DNA of 64,000 nt from Dyadobacter alkalitolerans DSM 23607 (GTDB lineage Bacteria > Bacteroidota > Bacteroidia > Cytophagales > Spirosomataceae): positions 186,001 to 250,000 of the forward strand of contig NZ_AUAS01000008.1 in assembly GCF_000428845.1 (NCBI RefSeq). The letters run 5' to 3'. Of this stretch, positions 54,054 to 62,522 are shown in pieces. Positions within the stretch are counted from its first letter, which is position 1; the number at the start of each line of letters is the position of its first letter. The notes beneath the pieces are model-generated. The model worked only from the letters and a program-made list of their open reading frames with translations, was not told the DNA's origin and did not search any database. The position numbers and the translations under genes are program-made.

Positions 54054-55139
54054 ATGAAAACATTGCTGCTTTGTTTACTAGCGCTTTTTAGCATTCAATC
54101 TATGGCACAAGCACCTTTAAAAATCGCGGTAGCCGGGCTGAGCCATGGTCACGTCGGCTGGGTTTTCAACCGTTCAGATAAGAAGGATATTGAAATTGTG
54201 GGTATTTACGAAACAAACCCGGACCTTGTTCACTTGTTCATGACCAAATACAAGCTGGACAAGAAACTTTTTTATACGGATTTGAATAAAATGCTGGAAG
54301 AGGCCAAGCCGGAAGCGGTTTCGGCATTTGGGGCAATAAATGAACATATTGCCATTGTACGCGCCTGTGCGCCCAAAAAAATCCACGTAATGGTGGAAAA
54401 ACCACTGGCAACTACATTCGCAGATGCAAAGGAAATTCAGAAACTGGCGGATCAGAATGGCATCCAGGTGCTGACCAATTATGAAACATCCTGGTATGCG
54501 AGCAATCAGCATGTCCGTGATTTGGTAGAACAAGGGAAACTGGGCGAGATCAGGAAAGTAATGGTGAATGACGGCCACCAGGGGCCGAAAGAAATTGGTG
54601 TCAGCAAAGAATTCCTGGCCATTCTCACCGATCCCGTGAAAAACGGAGCAGGAGCATTGGTCGATTTTGGCTGCTATGGAGCCAACTTGATGACTTGGCT
54701 TTTGAAGGGTGAACGCCCGCTGTCCGTTACCGCGGTTACGCACCAGAACAAGCCGGACATTTACAAAGAAGTAGATGATGAAGCAACGATCATTTTGCAA
54801 TATCCTAAGGCACAATGTGTCATTCAGGGTTCGTGGAACTGGTCTTTCGCGCGGAAGGATATGGAAGTGTTTGGGAATAAGGGTTATGCAGTTGCTGTAA
54901 ATCCTACAACCGTGCGGCAGCGCCTTGCAGAAAAGACGCCGGAAGAAACGATCAAGCTTGATCCGCGCCCTGCGCCGTTCACCGATCCCTTCTCGGTTTT
55001 GGCTGATGTAGTGCAGGGTAGATTGAAGCTCGAAAAGAATGATCTTTATGGATTGCCGGTCAATGTCACGGTCGTTGAAATATTAGAAACGGCAAAAGAG
55101 TCCGCCAAATCGGGAAAAACCGTTTATTTGAAGAAATAA
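54054..55139 (+). CDS. Secreted Gfo/Idh/MocA family oxidoreductase
   Basis: 361 aa. A signal peptide (about 1-19, ending SMAQ) precedes the Rossmann domain (IAVAGLSHGHVGW, about 24-36) and the family motif EKPLATTFADAKEIQK (about 120). The C-terminal alpha/beta domain has DFGCYGANLMTW. Such NAD-dependent proteins act on sugars or polyols; a periplasmic location is unusual for a soluble NAD enzyme, but tightly bound cofactor is known in the family. It lies between a ceramidase-like gene and a thioesterase gene in a tight run. Confidence 0.86.
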   Translation: MKTLLLCLLALFSIQSMAQAPLKIAVAGLSHGHVGWVFNRSDKKDIEIVGIYETNPDLVHLFMTKYKLDKKLFYTDLNKMLEEAKPEAVSAFGAINEHIAIVRACAPKKIHVMVEKPLATTFADAKEIQKLADQNGIQVLTNYETSWYASNQHVRDLVEQGKLGEIRKVMVNDGHQGPKEIGVSKEFLAILTDPVKNGAGALVDFGCYGANLMTWLLKGERPLSVTAVTHQNKPDIYKEVDDEATIILQYPKAQCVIQGSWNWSFARKDMEVFGNKGYAVAVNPTTVRQRLAEKTPEETIKLDPRPAPFTDPFSVLADVVQGRLKLEKNDLYGLPVNVTVVEILETAKESAKSGKTVYLKK

Positions 55140-55154
55140 CCTAACATTAAGCAT

Positions 55155-55712
55155 TTGGAACCTCGCTCAGTTCGATTTTCACAGACCACATTAACGGAAC
55201 TCATGATTCCGTCCTACGCTAATTTCGGCGGAAAAATACATGGAGGCATCCTATTATCGTTGATTGACAAGGTCGCTTATGCATGTGCCGCGCGACATGC
55301 GGGTACTTATTGCGTGACGGTTTCAGTCGATGGCGTGGATTTTTTAGAGCCGGTGGAAGTTGGGGATCTGGTTTCGCTCCATGCGTCCGTCAATTATGTA
55401 GGCAGGACCTCGCTGGTGATTGGGATCCGGGTGATTGCGGAAAATGTTAAAAACGGAACACAAAGGCATACAAACACTTCCTATGTAACAATGGTGGCGA
55501 AGGGAGACGATGATAAACCCACAGTTGTGCCCGAGTTACTGCTCGAAACTGAGGATGATGCCCGCAGATTTCTGGAAGCGATCAAACGTCGTGAATTGAA
55601 AGAGAATTATAAGGATGCATTTGATAATGCGAAAACAAGAATGGATGTGCAGGATAATTTGCACAAGCTATCGAATCAGCGCTGTGTAATTGGTTGGGAA
55701 ACAGATAAATAA
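55155..55712 (+). CDS. Acyl-CoA thioesterase, hotdog fold
   Basis: 185 aa. Single hotdog domain with the acyl-CoA thioesterase motifs: FGGKIHGGILLSLIDKVAYACAARH (the active-site Asp/Asn region), VDGVDFLEPVEVGDLVSLHASVNYVGRTSL. A 60-residue helical C-terminal tail follows. The start is TTG 55155, with no ATG in frame near the family N-terminus. The next ORF starts 2 nt after the stop, so the genes are coupled. Confidence 0.88.
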   Translation: MEPRSVRFSQTTLTELMIPSYANFGGKIHGGILLSLIDKVAYACAARHAGTYCVTVSVDGVDFLEPVEVGDLVSLHASVNYVGRTSLVIGIRVIAENVKNGTQRHTNTSYVTMVAKGDDDKPTVVPELLLETEDDARRFLEAIKRRELKENYKDAFDNAKTRMDVQDNLHKLSNQRCVIGWETDK

Positions 55713-55714
55713 AG

Positions 55715-56134
55715 ATGATTATGCTTGTATGGATTGTGAGTTGCCTGCTAGGCTGTTTTGTGGAACCGGCAATGACATTAAACGTTGAGTTTACCAACAT
55801 CAAAAAGGGTCAGGGAAAACTCTGGATCGCTATTTACAAGCCTGAGGAGAAATTTGCCAGTAAGGAAAAGCCTAAAATTTACAGAATTGTTGACGTGAAA
55901 GGTGCTGCGCCTCAGCTTGTTGCATTTGACCTTGCTCCTGGCCGCTATGCATTGGCCGTTTACCACGACCTGAACAGCAACGGTGTGCTGGATAAAAACT
56001 TTGTCGGTATTCCTAAAGAACCATACGGTTTCAGCAAAAACTTTCGGCCAAAGTTTTCTGCCCCGAAATTTGAAGATTGTGAATTCGTTTTCAAAGATCC
56101 GGGACAGAAAATTAATGTGAAGCTTACAGACTAG
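55715..56134 (+). CDS. DUF2141 secreted protein
   Basis: 139 aa. A hydrophobic signal-like N-terminus (about 1-20) with a Cys at LLGC; lipoprotein status is possible. The rest is a single DUF2141 domain: LNVEFTNIKKGQGKLWIAIYKPEE, AVYHDLNSNGVLDKNFVGIPKEPYGFS (diagnostic), and the final DCEFVFKDPGQKINVKL strands. Function is unknown; a beta-sandwich in the envelope is expected. Overlaps the end of the herA-like gene on the opposite strand by 4 nt. Confidence 0.85.
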   Translation: MIMLVWIVSCLLGCFVEPAMTLNVEFTNIKKGQGKLWIAIYKPEEKFASKEKPKIYRIVDVKGAAPQLVAFDLAPGRYALAVYHDLNSNGVLDKNFVGIPKEPYGFSKNFRPKFSAPKFEDCEFVFKDPGQKINVKLTD

Positions 56135-57687
56135 AAGCCAAACAACCCGCCACTTTTCTTGCGGGTACCCGTTGTTTTTTTACCAAATAACATTCCGAAA
56201 ACGCCCCTGACAACCTCTCTGCCGATTTGTTTGGCCAATGGTGAGTTAAGTGCTTCGGAGAGCATTCCTTTTTCTTCTTTCCCTTTTTTTACTTCCGCAA
56301 CTTCTTCCTGGGCTTTTGCTTCCACCTGTGCATGCGCTTCCATCCGCTTGGTAAGCATTTCATAAGCACTTTCAGGATCGATAGGATCTTTGTATTTCAG
56401 GTAAACGTCTGATTGTCTGACGTGGTTATCGTAATCTGCCTGCACCATTGGCCCCATGATCGAGTTAGGCGGAAGCAAATGCGTTGCTGCCACTTCTGTC
56501 GGGATTCCTTTTTCATTTAAAACCGTGATCAATGCCTGACCGATCCCTAATGTGGTCAGGATCTGATCGATCGCATAAAAATCTGATTTCGGATATGTCT
56601 TAACCGTTTGTTTCAGCGCATCCGCATCCTGCGGCGTAAATGCCCTCAAAACGTGCTGCACGCGGTTTCCTAATTGGGACAAGACCGACACCGGAACGTC
56701 CTGGGCCATTTGTGTACAAAAGAAAATTCCAACCCCTTTCGAACGGATAAGCCGCACAACCTGCTCAATTTGATCTAAGAAAGCTTTGGGCGCATCTTTG
56801 AACAGCAAATGTGCTTCGTCGAGGAAGAAAACCAGCTTGGGTTTATCTAGGTCTCCCGCCTCAGGCAACTTAGTATAGAGCTCGGCCAACAGACTGAGCA
56901 TGAATGTCGAAAACAATGCAGGCTTGTCCTGAACATCGGAAATGTTGAGCAAGCTGATCACGCCCTGGCCGTCGACGCGGTTGATAAGATCCGTAATGTC
57001 AAAGGATTTTTCACCAAAAATTGTCCCTACGCCCTGTTGTTCAAGGGCAACGATCTTGCGCAGGATTGTCCCCGCTGTGGAGCTTGAAATGCTGCCATAG
57101 TCTGCTTTTATCTCTGCTGCTCCCGGTCCCTGGGAAAGATAGTTGAGTACTTTTTTCAAATCGTTGAGATCCACCATAGGCAGATCTTTATCATCGGCAT
57201 ACTTGAAAAGAATGGCCAGAACGCCTGACTGCGTGTCGTTTAGTTCAAATATTTTGGAAAGCAATATCGGCCCGAATTCCAGGATCGTAGCGCGCATCTG
57301 AGCGCCTTTCTGGCCGCTTAGAGAATAGAGTTCAACCGGATAACCTTTCGGTTCGAACACCGTTCCCAACGCTGCTGACCTATCCTGCAATGCAGCATTG
57401 GTTTGTCCCGCTTGCGCAATGCCCGATAAATCGCCTTTTATATCCGACATAAAAACCGGCACACCCGCAGCAGAAAGCTGTTCTGCTAGCACTTGCAACG
57501 TCCGTGTTTTTCCCGATCCCGTTGCGCCAGCCACCAATCCATGCCGGTTCATCATGCGCAAAGGCAGATTAACCTGTGCTTCTTCAAGGATTTCGCCGTC
57601 CAGGATGGCGGAACCTAAATGGATCACAGGTTTGTCGGTTCGGTAGGATTTTTGGATAGCTGCAACAAATTGTTCTTTTTTTGACAC
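56131..57687 (-). CDS. HerA-like ATPase (DUF853 family)
   Basis: 518 aa, a FtsK/HerA-type AAA+ ATPase. Walker A: GATGSGKTRTLQVLAEQL (about residues 54-62); Walker B: KLVFFLDEAHLLF (about 287); arginine-finger region follows (LGNRVQHVLRAFTPQDADAL). The fold matches bacterial HerA-like proteins of COG0433/DUF853, whose role in DNA processing is not settled. The C-terminus is rich in Gly, Lys and Thr (TTGTRKKSGGLFGF). Stands alone, with a 218-nt gap to the alpha-E gene. Confidence 0.9.
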   Translation of the reverse strand: MSKKEQFVAAIQKSYRTDKPVIHLGSAILDGEILEEAQVNLPLRMMNRHGLVAGATGSGKTRTLQVLAEQLSAAGVPVFMSDIKGDLSGIAQAGQTNAALQDRSAALGTVFEPKGYPVELYSLSGQKGAQMRATILEFGPILLSKIFELNDTQSGVLAILFKYADDKDLPMVDLNDLKKVLNYLSQGPGAAEIKADYGSISSSTAGTILRKIVALEQQGVGTIFGEKSFDITDLINRVDGQGVISLLNISDVQDKPALFSTFMLSLLAELYTKLPEAGDLDKPKLVFFLDEAHLLFKDAPKAFLDQIEQVVRLIRSKGVGIFFCTQMAQDVPVSVLSQLGNRVQHVLRAFTPQDADALKQTVKTYPKSDFYAIDQILTTLGIGQALITVLNEKGIPTEVAATHLLPPNSIMGPMVQADYDNHVRQSDVYLKYKDPIDPESAYEMLTKRMEAHAQVEAKAQEEVAEVKKGKEEKGMLSEALNSPLAKQIGREVVRGVFGMLFGKKTTGTRKKSGGLFGF

Positions 57688-57905
57688 GGGAATAAAGGTT
57701 ATGTTTATGGATTGTTAATTTACAAAAATTAAATGTTTCAGGAATTTTTCACACAATCGCCCCTTATTTTCTTGTTATAATAATCTTTCGAGAACTTATA
57801 TTACTTTTCGTAGGTTATTGTATTTGCAAAATTTTATTAGGTATTTTGGTATGATTGCTTAGGAATTATTCTGATTAAACATTTTAAAGACAACAGTTTC
57901 AATTT

Positions 57906-58946
57906 ATGCTTAGCCGAGTTGCCAATTCAATATACTGGATGAATCGTTACATAGAACGGGTTGAAAACTACGCTCGGTTTGTGGGAGTTAATTTTAATCT
58001 GGCATTGGACCTGCCGCCCGACGTGGACGAGCAATGGGAACCGCTTCTGATTGCAACTGCTGATCATTATTTGTTTTATAAATATTACGAAAAGCCTACG
58101 AAAGAGGACGTTATACATTTTATGACGTTTGATAAGAGAAATCCCAATTCCATCATTAGTTGCTTGTACGAAGCGCGTGAAAATGCGCGGACGATCCGGG
58201 AAACCATTTCTAAGGAAATGTGGGAGAGTATCAATACTTTTTATCTTTCCATCCGCAGCACAAATCCGGATAATTTCCGGAATATGGACCATATGCAGTC
58301 CTATTTCACGGATATCCGCAAGAGTTGCCAGCTTTTTCACGGCGTTGTGGATTCTTCCATTACACGCAATGAGGCGTGGCATTTTGGGCGTTTAGGACGG
58401 CATATAGAGCGTGCAGACAAATGTTCGCGTTTTCTGGATGTGAAGTATTTTACATTGTTACAAGACTCCGGAACGTCAGGTTCCACGCTTGATTTAATGC
58501 TCTGGACGGCGGTTTTGAAATCGGTAAGCGCATATAATATGTACAGGCAGACGCACCGTGCGCTCACGCCGATGAACATTGTGGCTTTCCTTATTCTGGA
58601 TAAGTTATTCCCGAGATCCATTGCTTATTGCGTGCGGCAGGCCGAGCTTTCCTTGTACGCGATTGCCGGGTCGATTCCCGAACGCGGCCACACTAATGCT
58701 GCTGAACGTGTATTAAGCAAAATCCGGACAGAACTGGAATTTACAGACGTGGAAGACGTTTTTAAAATGGGCCTTCATGAGTATCTGGATAAATTTCAGA
58801 CTAAAAATAACGAAGTAGACAACGCGATTTTCGATATGTATTTTGGCTTGGAAAAAGGTCAGTCTCAAAGCCAGTCCCAGGGGAATTCACAGAGTCAGAC
58901 GCAAAGCCAATCATCCGGGCAGTTCAAAACGCAGTGGATGAATTGA
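57906..58946 (+). CDS. Alpha-E domain protein with Gln/Ser-rich tail
   Basis: 346 aa. The family start MLSRVANSIYWMNRYIERVENYARF is clear, followed by the all-helical alpha-E fold (ESINTFYLSIRSTN, NEAWHFGRLGRHIERADKCSRFLDVKYF). The last 30 residues are a Gln/Ser repeat (QSQSQSQ type), probably disordered and sticky. In many genomes alpha-E genes stand in a set with a circularly permuted ATP-grasp protein and a transglutaminase and are proposed to make a peptide-like product. Here the transglutaminase is present but no ATP-grasp gene is adjacent. Confidence 0.9.
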   Translation: MLSRVANSIYWMNRYIERVENYARFVGVNFNLALDLPPDVDEQWEPLLIATADHYLFYKYYEKPTKEDVIHFMTFDKRNPNSIISCLYEARENARTIRETISKEMWESINTFYLSIRSTNPDNFRNMDHMQSYFTDIRKSCQLFHGVVDSSITRNEAWHFGRLGRHIERADKCSRFLDVKYFTLLQDSGTSGSTLDLMLWTAVLKSVSAYNMYRQTHRALTPMNIVAFLILDKLFPRSIAYCVRQAELSLYAIAGSIPERGHTNAAERVLSKIRTELEFTDVEDVFKMGLHEYLDKFQTKNNEVDNAIFDMYFGLEKGQSQSQSQGNSQSQTQSQSSGQFKTQWMN

Positions 58947-58980
58947 CCAAAACCATCACAACTAATTGACCGGAAAGTTT

Positions 58981-59823
58981 ATGAATTTAAAAGTCCGGCA
59001 CGCTCTGGAATATCAGTACACTGCTCCGATAGTCCTGGAAATGCACACATTGTATTTGTATCCAAGATCTTATCCGCACCAGCGATTACTGGAATATAAC
59101 CTGTCCATTGATCCGCAACCCTCTAAAATCGTTAAAAATGTAGATGTCGAAGGCAATGTTCAGCATTTGATTTACTTCTATAATCAACCTTACAGCAGGC
59201 TTTTTGTAGAAGCATCCATAACCGTGAGCTCGGAGCCGGTGAATGTTTTCGACTTTGTGTTTTATCCTTTCGAGACCAGCAAAATCCCTTTTTTATACGA
59301 TAACCGGATTTATAAATACCTGATCCCGTATCTGGACAAAACTGACGCAACGCAGCAAGTGGAGCAGTTTGCCCGGAAAATCGCTGCGCATGTTAACTAC
59401 GCAACCATTCCTTTCCTGGTGGAAATGAGCCAGTATATCAGCCAAAACTTTGTGTATCAGCACCGTGAATATGGCAATGCTTATCCTCCGGATGATACAT
59501 TGCGGGATAGGAGCGGGTCATGCCGTGAATTCGCCCGTTTGTTCATTGGCGCTTGCCGAAGCCTGGGAATTGCGGCAAGATTCGTGAGCGGATATTTATA
59601 CGGAAATCCTCAGCAGGCACACGAATTGCATGCATGGGCGGAAGTCTTTCTGCCCGGCGCAGGTTGGCGGGGATTTGACCCCACGGAAGGTAAAGCTGTG
59701 ATAAACAAACATATCAGCATGGGAACATCCGCAGATTACGACCAGCTGGCGCCTGTGATGGGTTCATTTTTGGGATATACAGGCTCCCGGCTTACGACCA
59801 ATGTAGACATTGAGTTACTATAA
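58981..59823 (+). CDS. Transglutaminase-like protein of alpha-E cluster (second copy)
   Basis: 280 aa. The N-terminal beta-domain (1-160, LKVRHALEYQYTAPIVLEMHTLYLYPRSYPHQRLL) is typical of the alpha-E-linked transglutaminase-like proteins. The catalytic triad is visible: Cys in GSCREFARLFIGACRSLG, His in HELHAWAEVFLPG, Asp in RGFDPTEGK. ATG 58981 is preferred to a TTG 15 nt upstream. The gap to the alpha-E stop is 34 nt, so the two form a gene pair. Confidence 0.92.
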   Translation: MNLKVRHALEYQYTAPIVLEMHTLYLYPRSYPHQRLLEYNLSIDPQPSKIVKNVDVEGNVQHLIYFYNQPYSRLFVEASITVSSEPVNVFDFVFYPFETSKIPFLYDNRIYKYLIPYLDKTDATQQVEQFARKIAAHVNYATIPFLVEMSQYISQNFVYQHREYGNAYPPDDTLRDRSGSCREFARLFIGACRSLGIAARFVSGYLYGNPQQAHELHAWAEVFLPGAGWRGFDPTEGKAVINKHISMGTSADYDQLAPVMGSFLGYTGSRLTTNVDIELL

Positions 59824-59895
59824 GGCTAGCACCAACGATAAGTCAAATGTTACTTTTGTTTCAAGAAAAATCGGACAGTAGAGAGGGAAATTTAG

Positions 59896-59903
59896 TATTT
59901 TTG
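59896..59903 (+). promoter_or_regulatory. Candidate glmM promoter -7 element
   Basis: TATTTTTG matches TAnnTTTG 29 nt before the GTG start of glmM; no TTG -33 partner at the usual distance. Confidence 0.5.
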
Positions 59904-59932
59904 CAACCAAACAAAAAGAGGAATTCTAGATC

Positions 59933-61345
59933 GTGACGTTAATTAAATCTATCTCAGGAATCAGAGGTATCGTGGGTGGAAAATCGGGTGAGGCGCTGAC
60001 TCCGATTGATGTTGTTAAGTTTGCAGCGGCTTACGGAACATGGCTGAGGCGTACAAATCCACAAAATTTAAAGGTTATTATTGGCAGGGACGCACGCTTA
60101 TCCGGTGAAATGGTGAGCCGCCTTGTTGCCGGGACATTGCAGGGAGTCGGACTTCATGTAACTGATCTGGGCCTATCCACTACGCCTACTGTTGAGATTG
60201 CCGTTACGGCCGAAGGAGCAGCAGGAGGGATTATTTTAACAGCAAGCCACAACCCGATTCAATGGAATGCGCTGAAACTGCTGAACCACGACGGAGAATT
60301 TATTTCCGAGGAAGAAGGTGCAGAAGTTTTGAGGATTGCCGACGAGGAAGATTTTGTTTTTGTTGACGTTAAAAAATTGGGAAGCTACGTTGCGGATGAT
60401 ACATATTTACAAAAGCATATAGATCAGGTTCTTGCACTTCCGTTGGTGGATGTGGAAGCCATTACGAATGCAAATTTCAGGATCGTTGTTGATGCTGTCA
60501 ATTCTACGGGCGGAATCGTTGTTCCGATGCTCCTGGAAGCGTTAGGTGTTTCTACAAAGAACATTAAGAAGTTAAATTGCGAGCCTACCGGCAATTTTGC
60601 CCACAATCCGGAGCCGCTTCCTGAACATTTGCGTGAGATCAGCAAAGAGCTGAATGATGGTTCTTTCAATCTCGGCATTGTCGTGGATCCAGATGTGGAC
60701 CGTCTGGCGCTGATGTGTGAGGACGGAACGCCGTTCGGAGAAGAATATACATTGGTGGCCGTTGCAGATTATGTGCTTAAAAACACACCTGGTAACACGG
60801 TTTCCAACTTATCGTCCACGGCAGCATTACGCGACGTGACGATTAAAGCAGGAGGAAAATATTTTGCTTCGGCAGTAGGTGAGGTGAATGTTGTGAATAT
60901 GATGAAAGCGAATCAAGCGATCATTGGTGGTGAAGGAAATGGCGGGGTGATTTATCCTGAAAGCCATTACGGACGCGATGCTTTGGTTGGAATTGCTTTA
61001 TTTCTGACGCATTTGGCTAAGTTCGGCAAAACTGCTTCTGTGCTGCGCCGCTCATATCCAAGTTATTATATTTCAAAAAATAAGATTGAATTAACGCCGG
61101 ATATCAATGTGGACAACATTCTAAGCCGCATTCAAACGCGTTATTCTAAACAACCTTTGAACACCATTGATGGTGTGCGCATTGAATTTGACAGGGAATG
61201 GGTGCATTTGCGCAAATCCAATACAGAGCCGATTATTCGCATTTATTCTGAGTCGGAAACGCAAACGACTGCCATTAACCTGGCGAACAAGATCATTTCA
61301 GACATTAAGGAGATCATCTCCGAGCCAAAAAACAGGCAACAATGA
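59933..61345 (+). CDS. glmM: Phosphoglucosamine mutase (phosphohexomutase family)
   Basis: Converts glucosamine-6-phosphate to glucosamine-1-phosphate for UDP-GlcNAc. The 470-aa protein has the catalytic phosphoserine Ser105 (ILTASHNPIQW), the metal loop (DPDVDRLAL), GGEGNGGVIYP sugar-binding loop, and the phosphate-binding RKSNTEPIIRIYSE at the C-terminus. The start is GTG at 59933. Annotated as GlmM by comparison with Bacteroidota enzymes; other phosphohexomutase activities cannot be excluded. Overlaps the cysteine desulfurase gene by 4 nt (ATGA). Confidence 0.9.
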   Translation: MTLIKSISGIRGIVGGKSGEALTPIDVVKFAAAYGTWLRRTNPQNLKVIIGRDARLSGEMVSRLVAGTLQGVGLHVTDLGLSTTPTVEIAVTAEGAAGGIILTASHNPIQWNALKLLNHDGEFISEEEGAEVLRIADEEDFVFVDVKKLGSYVADDTYLQKHIDQVLALPLVDVEAITNANFRIVVDAVNSTGGIVVPMLLEALGVSTKNIKKLNCEPTGNFAHNPEPLPEHLREISKELNDGSFNLGIVVDPDVDRLALMCEDGTPFGEEYTLVAVADYVLKNTPGNTVSNLSSTAALRDVTIKAGGKYFASAVGEVNVVNMMKANQAIIGGEGNGGVIYPESHYGRDALVGIALFLTHLAKFGKTASVLRRSYPSYYISKNKIELTPDINVDNILSRIQTRYSKQPLNTIDGVRIEFDREWVHLRKSNTEPIIRIYSESETQTTAINLANKIISDIKEIISEPKNRQQ

Positions 61346-62490
61346 AAGTTTATTTGGACAACGCTGCTACTACGCGCCTTGATCCGGAAGTGTTGGAGGT
61401 CATGTTGCCGCTTATGACCGAGCAATTCGGCAATCCTTCTTCCATACATTCCTTCGGGAGGGCAGTCAGGTCATCTATTGAAAAAGCCAGAAAAAGCATT
61501 GCAGGGATTTTAAATGCAGCTCCTGCGGAAATATTCTTTACATCAGGCGGCACGGAAGCAGATAACACAGCGATCCGTTCCAGCATTGAAACACTTGGAT
61601 TAAAACACGCCATCACGTCCCGCATCGAGCATCATGCCGTTTTGCATACGCTCGAACATCTTCAAAAGTCGGGACAAATTCAGCTGAGTTTTGTAAATCT
61701 TAACGAAAAAGGAGAGGTTGATTTACAGCATTTGGAAACATTGCTGCAATCCAATTCCCGCTCGCTGGTTTCGTTAATGCATGGCAACAACGAGATTGGC
61801 AATTTGCTCGATCTGGAAGCAGTAGGCGACATTTGCGAAAAATACAATGCTGTTTTTCACAGCGATACGGTGCAGACGATGGGTCATTATAAACATGATC
61901 TTCAAAAGTTGAAAACCAATTTTATCGTCGGCGCTGCCCATAAATTCAATGGCCCGAAAGGCGTTGGTTTCTTGTATATGCGTCCGGGAATCAAGATTGC
62001 TCCTTTCGTACACGGAGGCGCGCAGGAGCGTAACATGCGTGGCGGAACGGAAAACATTTACGGTATTGTGGGCTTAGTAAAAGCATTGGAAATCGCCTAC
62101 CGCGACATGGATGCGCACCGTAAGCACATTGAAAACCTGAAACTTCGCATGATCGACAAATTGACGAACAGCATTGAAGGCATCACATTCAACGGCAATT
62201 CGGCGGATTTGGACAAAAGTCTTTACACTGTGCTGAATGTCAGCCTGCCGCCTTCCGATATTAGTGATATGCTGCTTTTCAACCTGGATATTGCAGGCGT
62301 TGCAGTCTCAGGAGGAAGCGCTTGCGCTAGTGGGACGGAAATAGGGTCACACGTGCTGACGGAGTTGAAAATAGATGAGAACCGCGCTAATGTTCGTTTC
62401 TCTTTTGGAAAATATAATACGGAAGATGAAATTGATTACGCCGTGCATACGCTGGCGGAATTGTATAAAAAGGAAAGTGTAGTTTTATAA
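61342..62490 (+). CDS. Cysteine desulfurase (NifS/IscS family)
   Basis: Donates sulfur from cysteine for Fe-S clusters and other uses. The 382-aa protein has YLDNAATT, GNPSSIHSFGR, FTSGGTEADNTAI, the PLP Lys201 in GAAHKFNGPKGVGF and the catalytic Cys328 in SGGSACASGT. These are class I (NifS/IscS) features; no Fe-S scaffold genes are adjacent, so IscS versus NifS cannot be decided. Starts inside the last codons of glmM. Confidence 0.94.
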   Translation: MKVYLDNAATTRLDPEVLEVMLPLMTEQFGNPSSIHSFGRAVRSSIEKARKSIAGILNAAPAEIFFTSGGTEADNTAIRSSIETLGLKHAITSRIEHHAVLHTLEHLQKSGQIQLSFVNLNEKGEVDLQHLETLLQSNSRSLVSLMHGNNEIGNLLDLEAVGDICEKYNAVFHSDTVQTMGHYKHDLQKLKTNFIVGAAHKFNGPKGVGFLYMRPGIKIAPFVHGGAQERNMRGGTENIYGIVGLVKALEIAYRDMDAHRKHIENLKLRMIDKLTNSIEGITFNGNSADLDKSLYTVLNVSLPPSDISDMLLFNLDIAGVAVSGGSACASGTEIGSHVLTELKIDENRANVRFSFGKYNTEDEIDYAVHTLAELYKKESVVL

Positions 62491-62493
62491 AGC

Positions 62494-62522
62494 AAAAAAG
62501 CGGTTATCAAACCGCTTTTTTT
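62494..62522. terminator. Bidirectional terminator; contains the hemH stop in its loop
   Basis: AAAAAAGCGGTT (62494-62505) pairs with AACCGCTTTTTT (62510-62521), 4-nt loop ATCA holding the minus-strand TGA stop of hemH (62507-62509). It ends both convergent transcripts. Confidence 0.9.
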
